Assembly: GCA_947523045.1 (NCBI GenBank)
Contig: CANNUR010000043.1
Span: 1 to 16,243 of the forward strand
Source of the DNA: an uncultured Prosthecobacter sp.
Lineage (GTDB): Bacteria > Verrucomicrobiota > Verrucomicrobiia > Verrucomicrobiales > Verrucomicrobiaceae
DNA: 16,243 nt
Reading direction: 5' to 3'
Shown here: positions 1 to 13,919 of the stretch, piece after piece
Layout of the letters: every line of letters begins with the position of its first letter
How positions within the stretch are numbered: position 1 is the stretch's first letter
Position numbers and translations under genes: made by a program
The notes under the pieces: generated by a model
What the model was told of the DNA's origin: nothing
Database searches by the model: none
The model's input: the letters and a program-made list of their open reading frames with translations, nothing else

Positions 1-2492
1 TGTCCGAGATCACCCACAAGCGCCGCCTGTCGGCGCTGGGGCCGGGCGGCCTGACGCGCGAGCGCGCCGGCTTCGAAGTGCGCGACGTGCACCCGACGCA
101 CTACGGTCGCATCTGCCCGATCGAGACGCCGGAAGGGCCGAACATCGGCCTGATCAACTCGCTCGGTTCCTACGCCCGCATCAACGAATTCGGCTTCATC
201 GAGACCCCCTACCGCCTGGTCAAGGACGGCGTCGTCTCCGACAAGATCGAGTACCTGACCGCCGACCAGGAGGAAAACCACCACATCGCCCAGGCCAACA
301 ACCGCCTGGATGAAAATGGCCGCTTCATCGGCAACCGCGTCACCGTCCGCTACCGCGGCGACTTCCTGGAAGTCGAGCCCGCCGTGCCGACGCTGATGGA
401 CGTCTCGCCGAAGCAGCTCGTCTCGATTGCCGCCAACCTGATTCCGTTCCTGGAGCACGATGACGCCAACCGCGCGCTCATGGGCTCGAACATGCAGCGC
501 CAGGGCGTGCCCCTGCTTGAGGCCGAGGCGCCGCTCGTTGGCACCGGCATGGAGGGCAAGGCCGCCCGCGACTCGCGCGCCGTCATCGTCGCCGATGCCA
601 ACGGCACCATCGCCACCGCCACCGCCGACGTCATCATCGTCACGAAGGACGGCAATCTGCCGGTGAGCGACAAGCAGTTCCTCGCCGACCCGATGAAGTC
701 GGTGCAGACCGACCCCGAGAAGGGCGTTTATGTCTACCCGCTGCGCAAGTTCGGCCGCTCGAACGCCGGCACCTGCATCAACCAGCGCCCGCTGGTGAAG
801 CGCGGCCTGAAGGTGAAGAAGGGCGACGTGCTCGCCGACGGTCCGTGCACCGACCAGGGCGAGCTCGCCCTCGGCAAGAACATGCTCGTCGCGTTCATGC
901 CCTGGAACGGCTACAACTTCGAGGACGCCATCGTCATCAGCCGCCGCGTCGTCAAGGAGGACATCTACACCTCGATCCACGTCGAGGACTTCGAGGTCAT
1001 CGCCCGCGACACGAAGCTCGGACCGGAGGAAATCACCCGCGACATCCCGAACGTCGGCGATGAGGCGCTGAAGAACCTCGACCAGGACGGCGTCGTGCGC
1101 GTCGGTGCCGAGGTCAAGCCAGGCGACATCCTCGTCGGCAAGATCACGCCGAAGTCCGAGACCGAACTCGCCCCCGAGGAGCGCCTGCTGCGCGCCATCT
1201 TCGGCGAGAAGGCCTCGGACGTGAAGGACACCTCGCTGCGCGTGCCTTCCGGCTGCGCCGGCATCGTCATGGATGTCCGCCTCGCCCAGCGCGGCGGCGC
1301 CGGTGGCGCCGACAAGGAAAAGCTGTCGCCCGCCGAGGCCAAGAAGCAGATCAAGCAGATCGAGGAGGACTACCGCGCCAAGAAGGAGGACCTCACCGAG
1401 CAGCTCACCGAAAAGTTGAGCGACATCCTGCTCAACGAGAAGATCCCGCTCGACGTGGTCAACGGCCAGACCGGTGAGATCATCATTGGCGCCAACAAGA
1501 AGATCACCAAGACCCTGCTGCGCAAGCTGGCCGAGACTTACGACTCGATCGAGATCGACCCCAGCCCGATCCGCAACAAGATCTTCGACATCATCCAGAG
1601 CTTCGAACAGAAGTTCGCCGATGCCGACATGGAGCGCGAGCGCAACCTCGACCGCATCGAAACCAGCGAGGAGGGCGCCGCCGACGGTGTCGTCAAGCAG
1701 GTGCGCGTCTTCGTCGCCAGCAAGCGCAAGCTGTCGGTCGGTGACAAGATGGCCGGCCGCCACGGCAACAAGGGCATCGTCGCCACCATCGTGCCGGAGG
1801 AGGACATGCCTTTCCTCGAGAACGGCACCCCGGTGGACATCGTGCTCAACCCGCTCGGCGTGCCTTCGCGCATGAACGTCGGTCAGGTTTTGGAAACCCA
1901 CCTTGGCATTGCCGCCAAGGCGCTGGGCATGAAGATCGCCACGCCGGTCTTCGACGGCATCCCCGAGTCCAAGATCATGGAGTACGTCAAGGAGGCGAAG
2001 AAGCAGCCTGGATTTGAGTGGATGGGCCTCAATGGCAAGTCCACCCTGTACGACGGCCGCACCGGCGAGCGCTTCACCCTCGACGTCGTTGTCGGCTACA
2101 TCTACATGCTCAAGCTGGGTCACCTTGTCGCCGACAAGATCCACGCCCGTGCCGTCGGCCCCTACTCGCTCGTCACCCAGCAGCCGCTGGGGGGCAAGGC
2201 CCAGTATGGTGGCCAGCGCTTCGGTGAAATGGAAGTCTGGGCCCTCGAAGCCTATGGCGCCGCCTACACGCTGCAGGAGCTGCTCACCGTCAAGTCCGAC
2301 GACGTCCAGGGCCGCACGCGCATCTACGAGCAGATCGTCAAGGGCGACAACTCCCTGGAGGCGGGCACGCCGGAGTCCTTCAACGTGCTCATCAAGGAAA
2401 TGCAGTCGCTCGGCCTCGATGTGAAGGTCCACAAGCGCGCCACCCAGGATGCGGATGTGGAGGCGATTGAGCGCTTCTCCGCCGGCGTCTGA
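1..2492 (+). CDS. rpoB: RNA polymerase beta subunit, C-terminal ~829 residues (5' end outside window)
   Basis: This is the beta subunit of DNA-dependent RNA polymerase, which forms half of the catalytic cleft. The reading frame is already open at base 3 and continues without a start, so the gene is cut by the window edge. The first complete codons read [16 protein letters not shown], which is the middle of the rifampicin region (Ser522 onward in E. coli numbering). It is followed by the family hallmarks [19 protein letters not shown] and, at bases 1740-1775, [12 protein letters not shown] with the active-site lysines. The C-terminal clamp segment [19 protein letters not shown], around base 2230, is intact. 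Rifampicin contact residues equivalent to H526, R529, S531, L533, P564 and I572 are all of the sensitive type. A lysine/glutamate-rich, probably coiled segment (bases ~1310-1660) lies between the conserved blocks and is variable in this family. rpoC follows after 40 bp, so the two are one transcription unit. The annotation is secure. Confidence 0.99.
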   Translation, partial: SEITHKRRLSALGPGGLTRERAGFEVRDVHPTHYGRICPIETPEGPNIGLINSLGSYARINEFGFIETPYRLVKDGVVSDKIEYLTADQEENHHIAQANNRLDENGRFIGNRVTVRYRGDFLEVEPAVPTLMDVSPKQLVSIAANLIPFLEHDDANRALMGSNMQRQGVPLLEAEAPLVGTGMEGKAARDSRAVIVADANGTIATATADVIIVTKDGNLPVSDKQFLADPMKSVQTDPEKGVYVYPLRKFGRSNAGTCINQRPLVKRGLKVKKGDVLADGPCTDQGELALGKNMLVAFMPWNGYNFEDAIVISRRVVKEDIYTSIHVEDFEVIARDTKLGPEEITRDIPNVGDEALKNLDQDGVVRVGAEVKPGDILVGKITPKSETELAPEERLLRAIFGEKASDVKDTSLRVPSGCAGIVMDVRLAQRGGAGGADKEKLSPAEAKKQIKQIEEDYRAKKEDLTEQLTEKLSDILLNEKIPLDVVNGQTGEIIIGANKKITKTLLRKLAETYDSIEIDPSPIRNKIFDIIQSFEQKFADADMERERNLDRIETSEEGAADGVVKQVRVFVASKRKLSVGDKMAGRHGNKGIVATIVPEEDMPFLENGTPVDIVLNPLGVPSRMNVGQVLETHLGIAAKALGMKIATPVFDGIPESKIMEYVKEAKKQPGFEWMGLNGKSTLYDGRTGERFTLDVVVGYIYMLKLGHLVADKIHARAVGPYSLVTQQPLGGKAQYGGQRFGEMEVWALEAYGAAYTLQELLTVKSDDVQGRTRIYEQIVKGDNSLEAGTPESFNVLIKEMQSLGLDVKVHKRATQDADVEAIERFSAGV

Positions 2493-2532
2493 ACCCTCCC
2501 TGAAAAACCCAAACACGCTTCGATCCAAACTT

Positions 2533-6669
<4,137 letters not shown>

Positions 6670-6692
6670 GTTTAGCCGTTAGCGAAACGTTG

Positions 6693-6724
6693 AAACCCCG
6701 CCGGTAATCCCGGCGGGGTTTTTT
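6693..6724 (+). terminator. Intrinsic terminator of rpoBC
   Basis: A perfect GC-rich hairpin has left arm AACCCCGCCGG (6694-6704), loop TAATC and right arm CCGGCGGGGTT (6710-6720), and runs directly into a T6 tract (6719-6724). It lies 23 bp after the rpoC stop and ends the rpoBC transcript before the YqgE gene, which therefore should have its own promoter. I did not find a convincing -35/-10 pair in the 45 bp that remain. Confidence 0.95.
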
Positions 6725-6769
6725 CGGTGCATTTGGCAACAGACCCGCTATGGGAGTGTCCAAACCTGC

Positions 6770-7318
6770 ATGCCCCCGCCTTCCGAAGAACTGCCCCTCG
6801 CCGGCACCCTGCTGCTGGCCGTGCCCTCGCTGCGCGACCCGAGTTTCCGGCGCGCGGTCGTTTTTATCGCCGCCCACGATGCGGAGGAGGGGGCCTTCGG
6901 CTACGTGCTCAACCGGCCCCTGCACCAGCGGGTGGCTGAACTGCTGCCCGGGGAGGATCTCGGGCCGCTCGGGGACGTGCCCGTCTATGCCGGCGGCCCG
7001 GTGGCCACTGACAAGCTTGCCTTCGCCTCGCTGCGCTGGAGCGGCCGCACCCTGCGCTGCCAGACCCATCTTTCCATCGACGACGCCCTGCACGAACTGG
7101 GCCAGGGGCGCGAGGTGCGCGGCTTTGTCGGCTACTCCGGCTGGTCCGGCGGCCAGATCGAGACTGAAATCGAGCGGCGTTCCTGGATCATCACACCGCC
7201 GAGCCGGGTGGTGCTCGCCGAGCGCGCCACGGAAAACTTGTGGGGCGAGGTGCTGAGCGAGATGGGGCCGGTGTTCGGCCTGATGGCGCGCACGCCGGAA
7301 CGGGTGGAACTGAACTAA
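6770..7318 (+). CDS. yqgE: YqgE/AlgH family protein (UPF0301, DUF179)
   Basis: This is a 182-residue protein of the YqgE/AlgH family, small soluble proteins of unsettled biochemical role that are widespread in Gram-negative bacteria. The family pattern is clear. There is an N-terminal GTLLLAVPSLRDPSFRRAVV (residues 12-31), then EGAFGYVLNRP (40-50), PVYAGGPV (71-78) and the signature GYSGWSGGQIETE (121-133). No signal peptide or membrane segment is visible, so it should be cytoplasmic. The ATG is preceded by GGGAG, but at a long spacing of 13 bases, so the ribosome site is weak. It lies downstream of the rpoBC terminator and 56 bp before murC/murB on the same strand, and may share a transcript with it. 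The name algH comes from an alginate phenotype in Pseudomonas and should not be taken as a function here. Confidence 0.93.
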   Translation: MPPPSEELPLAGTLLLAVPSLRDPSFRRAVVFIAAHDAEEGAFGYVLNRPLHQRVAELLPGEDLGPLGDVPVYAGGPVATDKLAFASLRWSGRTLRCQTHLSIDDALHELGQGREVRGFVGYSGWSGGQIETEIERRSWIITPPSRVVLAERATENLWGEVLSEMGPVFGLMARTPERVELN

Positions 7319-7374
7319 TCCACGGTGCCCCTGGCGATTGCCCCGGCGCACAGTTGTGCTTGATTGTCGGCTTC

Positions 7375-9702
7375 ATGACTCACGCCGTTCTCAGCCTCCT
7401 GCGCGAAAGCCGCCACCCGATGCGCATCAACCTCATCGGTGTCGCCGGTTCGGGCATGAGCGGCCTGGCTTCGCTGCTGCTGGCGCTCGGTCACCGCGTC
7501 AGCGGCTCCGACAAGGTCTCGACCCTGGAAACGGACCGCCTGCAAAAGCTCGGCCTGCGCTTCTTCTCGCCGCACAGCGAGGAGGAGGTGGCCGATTGCG
7601 ACATGGTGATTTACTCCAGTGCCATCAAGCCGGGCAACACCGCCTATGCTGCCGCCTTTCGGCAGGGCATCCCGTTGGTGCGGCGCGCCGAGGCGCTGGC
7701 GGCGGTGATGGCGAATAAAAAGGGGGTGGTGGTGGGGGGGACCCACGGCAAGACGACGACCTCCGCGCTCACCGCCCACGTGCTGCGCCAGGGCGGGCTC
7801 AAGCCAAGCCATTACGTCGGTGCCGAGATCCCCGTGCTGGGTTCCAACGCGCACTGGGATGCCGAGGGGGAACTGTTTGTTGCCGAGGGCGATGAAAGCG
7901 ACGGCACGCTGGTTCATTTCCATCCCGAGCATGCCATCATCCTCAACATCGAGCCCGAACATCTCGATTTTTACGAGGGTATCGACGCCATCAAGGCCGT
8001 GTTTCGCCAGCTGCTCGAGCAGACACCCGGCCTGTGGATCCACTGCGCCGAGGATCCGATCGCACGCGAGGTCTGCGGCGGCACCGAGCGCTCGGTGGCC
8101 TACGGCTGGAGCCGAGAGCATGATTATTCCGCGGAGATCGTCGAGATGAAACCCGACCGCAGTGACTTCGTTGTCTACGCCAGGGGGGAGCGCCTCGGTG
8201 AGGCCACCCTTGGCATACCGGGTCGCCACAATGTCTCCAACGCCCTGGCGGCCATCGCGCTCGCCAGTCGACTCGGGGTGTCGTTTGCGGTGATCCGCGC
8301 GGCGCTGGCCAGCTTCCGCGGCGCGCGTCGGCGCTTTGAGATTCGCCATCGCGGCGAGCGCTTCACTGTCGTTGACGACTACGGCCATCATCCGACCGAG
8401 ATCGCCGCCACGCTTGCCACGGCGCGCGGTTTGAAGCCGGGGCGAATCGTCTGCCTGTTTCAGCCGCACCGCTACAGCCGCACCCAGCTTCTGAAACGGG
8501 AATTTGGCTGCAGTTTTGGCGACGTTGATGTGCTTTTTGTCACCGATGTCTATGCCGCCAGTGAAAAGCCGCTGCCCGGGGTCAGTGGCGCGACGATAGT
8601 CGAGGCGGTTGAACGTCACACGGCGGAGACGGGCACGGCAGTGCCGGTCTGTCAGAGCACGCCAGGGCTGCTCGAGGCGCGCGATCGGGTCGGCAACGCC
8701 CTGCGTCCTGGGGATCTGCTCATCACCCTCGGTGCTGGCAATGTCCATGAGGTGGGCCGCTGCATCGCCCGAGATTTGGCGGTGCTGGAAAAGGTCTGGG
8801 CGCTGCTGGAGACGCACGGGGGGGGCACGGCGCGGTTGTATGAACCGATGAGCCGGCACACGACCTTTTTGATCGGCGGTCCGGCACAGTTCTGGATCGA
8901 GCCGCATTCCGTCGAAGCCTTTGCCGAGATTGTCCGCTGCCTGCGTGCCGCGAGTGTGCCGATCCGGGTGATCGGCCGCGGCTCGAACCTGCTGGTGCGC
9001 GATGGCGGCATCCGCGGGGCCGTCATCCATCCCGCCAAGGGCGAGTTTGAGGAGGTGAAGGTCGTCGGCGAAACCCTGGTTGCCGGAGCCGGCGCGCGCC
9101 TGAAAAAGATCGCCAGCGCCGCGCGCAACGCGGGGCTGGGCGGCTTTGAATGGATGGAGGGCGTGCCCGGCAATCTGGGGGGCGCCATTCGCATGAACGC
9201 TGGGGCCATGGGCACGGAAACATTCGATCAGATCGTCAGTGTCCGCTTCATCGACCGCGACGGCGTCCTGCGTGAGAAGCCGCTCGCGGAGATCGCCCAT
9301 CAGTACCGCAGCGCGCCTGAGTTTGAGGACTGCTATGTCGTCTCTGCCGTGCTGCGCGGCGTGCCTGCCGAGCGTGCGGTGATCGATGCGGGGCTGGCCG
9401 CCTCGCATCGCAAGCGGCGCGAGAGCCAACCGGTCGGAGCCAGTGCCGGCTGCGTGTTCAAGAATCCGGAGGTCTGCGGTGCGGGGCGACTGGTCGACGA
9501 ACTCGGCCTCAAGGGCCGGCGCAACGGTGCTGCGGAGGTTTCAGCCGTGCACGGCAACTTCATCGTCAACCGCGGTGGCGCCAGCGCGCGCGAGGTGCTC
9601 GACCTGGCCGCGGAGGTTCAGGAGGTGGCCCTGCGCGAGCGCGGCGTGCGCCTGGAATTGGAAGTGCGCGTGATCGGTGATGATGCGCCGCTGGTGCTGT
9701 GA
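7375..9702 (+). CDS. murC/murB: Bifunctional MurC-MurB: UDP-MurNAc L-alanine ligase fused to UDP-MurNAc dehydrogenase
   Basis: This is one 775-residue open frame carrying two cytoplasmic peptidoglycan precursor enzymes. Residues ~15-475 are MurC, which joins L-Ala to UDP-MurNAc using ATP. They show a nucleotide-fold start GVAGSGMSGLA, the P-loop GTHGKTTT (122-129), EPEHLDFYEG, DDYGHHPTE (334-342) and FQPHRYSRT. Residues ~488-775 are MurB, the FAD/NADPH reductase that makes UDP-MurNAc: RHTTFLIGG, IGRGSNLLVRDGG, EGVPGNLGGAIRMNAGA and SAGCVFKNP. The enzymes catalyse consecutive steps but are fused in the reverse of reaction order. The usual catalytic Ser of MurB is Cys693 here. A run of eight G lies in the linker (8818-8825). 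I chose the ATG at 7375; the ATG at 7420 just before RINLIGVAG is an equally possible start, and neither has a clear Shine-Dalgarno sequence. The exporter gene follows after 24 bp. Confidence 0.95.
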   Translation: MTHAVLSLLRESRHPMRINLIGVAGSGMSGLASLLLALGHRVSGSDKVSTLETDRLQKLGLRFFSPHSEEEVADCDMVIYSSAIKPGNTAYAAAFRQGIPLVRRAEALAAVMANKKGVVVGGTHGKTTTSALTAHVLRQGGLKPSHYVGAEIPVLGSNAHWDAEGELFVAEGDESDGTLVHFHPEHAIILNIEPEHLDFYEGIDAIKAVFRQLLEQTPGLWIHCAEDPIAREVCGGTERSVAYGWSREHDYSAEIVEMKPDRSDFVVYARGERLGEATLGIPGRHNVSNALAAIALASRLGVSFAVIRAALASFRGARRRFEIRHRGERFTVVDDYGHHPTEIAATLATARGLKPGRIVCLFQPHRYSRTQLLKREFGCSFGDVDVLFVTDVYAASEKPLPGVSGATIVEAVERHTAETGTAVPVCQSTPGLLEARDRVGNALRPGDLLITLGAGNVHEVGRCIARDLAVLEKVWALLETHGGGTARLYEPMSRHTTFLIGGPAQFWIEPHSVEAFAEIVRCLRAASVPIRVIGRGSNLLVRDGGIRGAVIHPAKGEFEEVKVVGETLVAGAGARLKKIASAARNAGLGGFEWMEGVPGNLGGAIRMNAGAMGTETFDQIVSVRFIDRDGVLREKPLAEIAHQYRSAPEFEDCYVVSAVLRGVPAERAVIDAGLAASHRKRRESQPVGASAGCVFKNPEVCGAGRLVDELGLKGRRNGAAEVSAVHGNFIVNRGGASAREVLDLAAEVQEVALRERGVRLELEVRVIGDDAPLVL
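8818..8851 (+). other. Murc/murB junction: G8 tract followed by ATGA
   Basis: Eight consecutive G (8818-8825) encode Gly-Gly-Gly of the linker between the MurC and MurB parts. Losing one G would end the MurC frame at TGA 8849-8851, which overlaps an in-frame ATG (8848-8850, Met492 of the fusion) as ATGA just before the conserved MurB start SRHTTFLIGG. Gaining one G would end it at TGA 8841-8843. The arrangement resembles a scar of two overlapping genes, a slippage site, or a possible base-calling risk. Confidence 0.6.
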
Positions 9703-9726
9703 TGGGCAGGGCGAGCTAAGCAGGCC

Positions 9727-12114
9727 ATGAAACGCTTCTGGATCGCCCTTGTTCTGCTGCTGCCGCTGGTTGTCGCCGGCTGGTTGCGCCTGCGTTTTGA
9801 GACCGACATTCTCGCGACCCTGCCCGCCAATGTGCCCGAGGTGCGTGCGGTCGGCCTGGTGCGCGATGGTTTCACCGGGGGCACGGACCTGGTGATCGGC
9901 TTGCAGGCCACCGACGACCTGCGGGCTGAGGAGGCGGCCGCCTCCCTGGGTCGGCGCTTGGAGCAAAGGCAGGATCTGGTGGCCGGCGTGCGCCGTGAGC
10001 TGCCGATGGAAGAGCAGGCACAGACGGGCGCGGCTCTGCTTGCCTGGATGCTGCAGAATGCCGATCCGGCAGCCTGGCGAGATTGGCGCGCGCGAATGCA
10101 GGACAAGCAGGTGGCACGTGCCGAAGTTGCGCGCGCGTTGCAGACGGTGGCCACGGCCCTTGATGCCGAGCAGGTGCAGCGCGCCTCCTATGATCCGCTC
10201 GGCCTGCTGCAGGTGCTGGGTGCGGGAGGCTGGACCGAGGTGGTGGGCGCCGCGCCGGGCATGGTTTCGGAGGACGGACGCTTTCGCCTGCTGCTGGTGA
10301 CCCCGCGGGCGGAGGCCGGCAACTACCAGGAGGCCGATGCCTGGCTGGGCAGGGTGCGGTCTGAGGTGGCGGCCTGGCAGGCGGAGGCCGGCTACGGCGA
10401 CTGCACCGTGCGCTTTACAGGCGAGCCGGCCTTTCAGTCCGAGGTGGGCATGGGCATCGAGCAGGACATGTCGGGGACGACGGTTTTGACCGCGATCCTC
10501 ATCGGCCTGCTGTTCTGGGTCATGTTCCGTCGCTGGCGCACGCTGCTCTGGATTCAATTGCTGCTGGTCCTGAGCATGGCGACCGCCATCGGTCTCGGTG
10601 GCTTGCTGGTCGGTCGCCTCTCGGTGATGAGTTTGGGCTTTGCCGCCATCGTGCTTGGCCTGATTGTCGACTACGCCGTGCTGGTGTTGCAGGAGTCGCG
10701 CCAGCATGCCGGTCTGCAGGCCGCGGCCCTGCGGCGCTTGGCGGCACCGGGCATCATGGCGGGAGCGGCGACCACCGCCGCCGTGTTTCTTTCCCTCACC
10801 CTTTGCGGCATGCCGGGGCTGGCGGAGATGGGACTGCTGGTCGCCTTGGGCGTGCTCTGCGGCATGGCGATCATGCTGGCTTTCATGCCGGTCGTCGCCC
10901 GCTGGGGGGCTCCCATGCCTGCACCTGTCGTCGCGCAGGTCATGCCGTTGTCGCACTGGCCGGCCGCGCTTGCCACCGGGGTGTTGATGGCCGGTATTGC
11001 CGGGGTTTTCATCTGGCTTGGGCCGCCAGGCATGGAGCGCCAGGTCGATGCCCTGCGACCACGTCAGAGCGAGGCGATGGACACCTTTCAATGGGTCCAG
11101 GAGCGGCTGGGCCGCGATCGCGAGGCCTCGGTGCCGGTTCTGTTGACCCGGCCCATCGGTGAATTGCGTGCGTCCGCTCGAAGCTTGCGCGAGGCGCTGG
11201 AGACCGCCAGCACCAGGGGGTTTGTCGTGCGACACATGGTGCCGGTGCCGCTGGTGCCGGATCCGGCGGCGCAGCAGGTCAATCGCGCGTCGATTGTGTG
11301 GCTGCTTGGCGCGCGCTCAGGGCTGGAGCAGGTCGTGCGGGAAGCCGGTTTCACCGATGCCGCACTTGGCCTGCTGCGCGGGGTCTGTTCCATCTGGGAA
11401 AACGTCGAAAGTTGGCCCCAGGCCGTGGCCGACAGTGCCGCTGCCGGCGTTCTAGGGCGTTTCATCGCGGCGGGCGGTGAGGGATTGCCTGAGGGCGAGT
11501 ACCTCATGCTGACCACGGCGAGTGTGCCGGGCCGGCCTGGACACCCGGATCGCGGGCGTCTGGAGCAGTTGCGTCTGCATCTGGGTGGCGAAGCCGGTGC
11601 TTTGGTGGCGGGCTGGGAAGTGCTGAGCGGCGTGTTGTCAAGACTTGCCCAGGAGGACCTTCGCCGCTTGCTGCCACCGGTGCTGGGCCTGCTGCTGCTG
11701 GCGCTGGTGCTGGTGTTCCGCGACTGGCGCGATGTCCTGCTGGCGGCCTTGGCGCTTGGTACGGGCGTGGCCGCCTTGATGGCGACGATGCGCCTGTGCG
11801 GCTTGTCCTGGAACCTGGCCAGCCTGGCGGCCGTGCCGCTGCTGCTCGGTACGGGCATCGACTACGGCATCCACGTTCTGCTGGCCCTGCGTCGCAGTGG
11901 CAATGCCATCCGGCAGGTGCGGGCCGGCACCGGGCGCGCGGTCTTCTTCGCCGGCATGACGACGGTGATCGGCTTTTCCAGCCTGATTTTTGCCAACAAC
12001 CGCGGCCTGGCAGCGCTGGGACTGGCCTGCTGTGCCGGCGTGCTCTGGGTGCTGCTGATCGTGCTTTGGCTGCTGCCGCACTGGCGCGCGTGGCTGGTGC
12101 GGCAGCGGCGCTGA
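9727..12114 (+). CDS. RND/MMPL-superfamily membrane exporter
   Basis: This is a 795-residue inner-membrane protein with the doubled RND layout. A membrane anchor (about residues 4-20) leads into a periplasmic domain beginning RFETDILATLPANVPE, a start typical of MMPL/HpnN-like exporters. A block of about five hydrophobic helices (252-397) is followed by a further helix (415-435), a second periplasmic domain (to about 650), and a final helix block (655-790). Matching positions in the two halves carry a membrane-embedded acidic motif, LIVDYAVL with D315 and TGIDYGIH with D712, as expected for a proton-driven transporter. Each is followed by the family's G-A-T-T / G-M-T-T helix. The substrate cannot be read from the sequence; relatives move lipids, hopanoids or polyene pigments. 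The gene starts 24 bp after murC/murB and is probably cotranscribed with it, which favours an envelope lipid role. Its stop codon is one base from that of the convergent permease. Confidence 0.88.
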   Translation: MKRFWIALVLLLPLVVAGWLRLRFETDILATLPANVPEVRAVGLVRDGFTGGTDLVIGLQATDDLRAEEAAASLGRRLEQRQDLVAGVRRELPMEEQAQTGAALLAWMLQNADPAAWRDWRARMQDKQVARAEVARALQTVATALDAEQVQRASYDPLGLLQVLGAGGWTEVVGAAPGMVSEDGRFRLLLVTPRAEAGNYQEADAWLGRVRSEVAAWQAEAGYGDCTVRFTGEPAFQSEVGMGIEQDMSGTTVLTAILIGLLFWVMFRRWRTLLWIQLLLVLSMATAIGLGGLLVGRLSVMSLGFAAIVLGLIVDYAVLVLQESRQHAGLQAAALRRLAAPGIMAGAATTAAVFLSLTLCGMPGLAEMGLLVALGVLCGMAIMLAFMPVVARWGAPMPAPVVAQVMPLSHWPAALATGVLMAGIAGVFIWLGPPGMERQVDALRPRQSEAMDTFQWVQERLGRDREASVPVLLTRPIGELRASARSLREALETASTRGFVVRHMVPVPLVPDPAAQQVNRASIVWLLGARSGLEQVVREAGFTDAALGLLRGVCSIWENVESWPQAVADSAAAGVLGRFIAAGGEGLPEGEYLMLTTASVPGRPGHPDRGRLEQLRLHLGGEAGALVAGWEVLSGVLSRLAQEDLRRLLPPVLGLLLLALVLVFRDWRDVLLAALALGTGVAALMATMRLCGLSWNLASLAAVPLLLGTGIDYGIHVLLALRRSGNAIRQVRAGTGRAVFFAGMTTVIGFSSLIFANNRGLAALGLACCAGVLWVLLIVLWLLPHWRAWLVRQRR

Positions 12115-12115
12115 A

Positions 12116-13201
<1,086 letters not shown>

Positions 13202-13217
13202 GCTGGGCGGCTCTGCC

Positions 13218-13847
13218 TCAGGTGTATTTCAGAACGATCTGGGACAACACGTTGCCGGCGTCGCGGCAGCGGTCCACCACCTTCTCCAGCAGGTCGTACA
13301 GGTCGCGCAGCATGATGACCCGCAGGGGGTCGTGCTGGCCGCTGTACAGGTCCTTGAGCAGCTCCATGATGAGCTTGTCGGCCTCGCCCTCAATGTACTG
13401 CAGACGGGCATTCATTTCCTTCATGCGCTCAAGGTGAAGCTTCTTGCGCAGCTCCTTGACCATGGCCACCACGGTCTCGGCCGCAGTTTCAATCATGCCC
13501 ATGTGGCGGCTGAATTCAGCGCCCTGCACACGCCCGGTGCAGATCAGGAATCGTTCGGCAATCTTCTCAACGGTCTTGGGAATCTTGTAGAGGGCGTTGG
13601 CCAGCTGTTCAATGTCCTCGCGCTCCAGTTCGGTGACGAAGGTGCGGCAGAGCGCCTCGTTGATCTCCTCGGTGATGCGCTTGTCCTTGCGCCGAACCTG
13701 CTTGAATTCCTCCAAGTTGCCACTGGTGGCGGCCACGGAAAACAGGGTCTTGAGGGCTTGGACACTGTGCCAGGTTTCTTCGGCGCTCTGCTCAAGCAGG
13801 TCGTAGAAGATGTCGGACTTGCCGAAGAGTTTTTGCAGGGAGATCAT
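13218..13847 (-). CDS. DUF47 family (PhoU-like) phosphate transport accessory protein
   Basis: This is a 209-residue protein, all helical in appearance, starting MISLQKLFGKSDIFYDLLEQSAEE and rich in charged heptads. It matches the DUF47/PhoU-related family normally encoded directly before a PiT permease, where it is thought to control the permease. Conserved-looking segments are VRRKDKRITEEINEAL, EREDIEQLANALYKIPKTVEKIAERF and IEGEADKLIMELL-KDLY near the metal-binding helices. The frame stays open upstream for another 101 codons, but that stretch is not protein-like and contains the regulatory repeats, so I start at the ATG at 13847. No Shine-Dalgarno sequence precedes it. The next gene, pit, starts 16 bp after the stop. 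Expression is probably governed by the PHO-box-like array 73-132 bp upstream. Confidence 0.93.
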   Translation of the reverse strand: MISLQKLFGKSDIFYDLLEQSAEETWHSVQALKTLFSVAATSGNLEEFKQVRRKDKRITEEINEALCRTFVTELEREDIEQLANALYKIPKTVEKIAERFLICTGRVQGAEFSRHMGMIETAAETVVAMVKELRKKLHLERMKEMNARLQYIEGEADKLIMELLKDLYSGQHDPLRVIMLRDLYDLLEKVVDRCRDAGNVLSQIVLKYT

Positions 13848-13919
13848 GGGTTGGGGAGCGGAGGTCGCCGCAGTGGTTGCGATGTTCCGAAGGGCCCATG
13901 CACAGTCAAAGTGGCAAAT

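Noticed and set aside
3..60. Rifampicin resistance mutation in rpoB
   Set aside because: The visible contact positions (H526, R529, S531 and L533 equivalents) are the common sensitive residues.
6725..6769. Promoter of yqgE after the rpoBC terminator
   Set aside because: TTGGCA at 6733-6738 resembles a -35 box, but the only TAT-like -10 candidate is about 10 bp away, too close for sigma70.
7315..9429. A 704-codon open frame antisense to murC/murB
   Set aside because: Shadow frame of a well-recognised gene; no motifs or ribosome site.
9541..11235. A 564-codon open frame antisense to the end of murB and the exporter
   Set aside because: Rich in Gln, His and Arg with no recognisable domain, as expected from reverse reading of Leu- and Ala-rich membrane protein codons.
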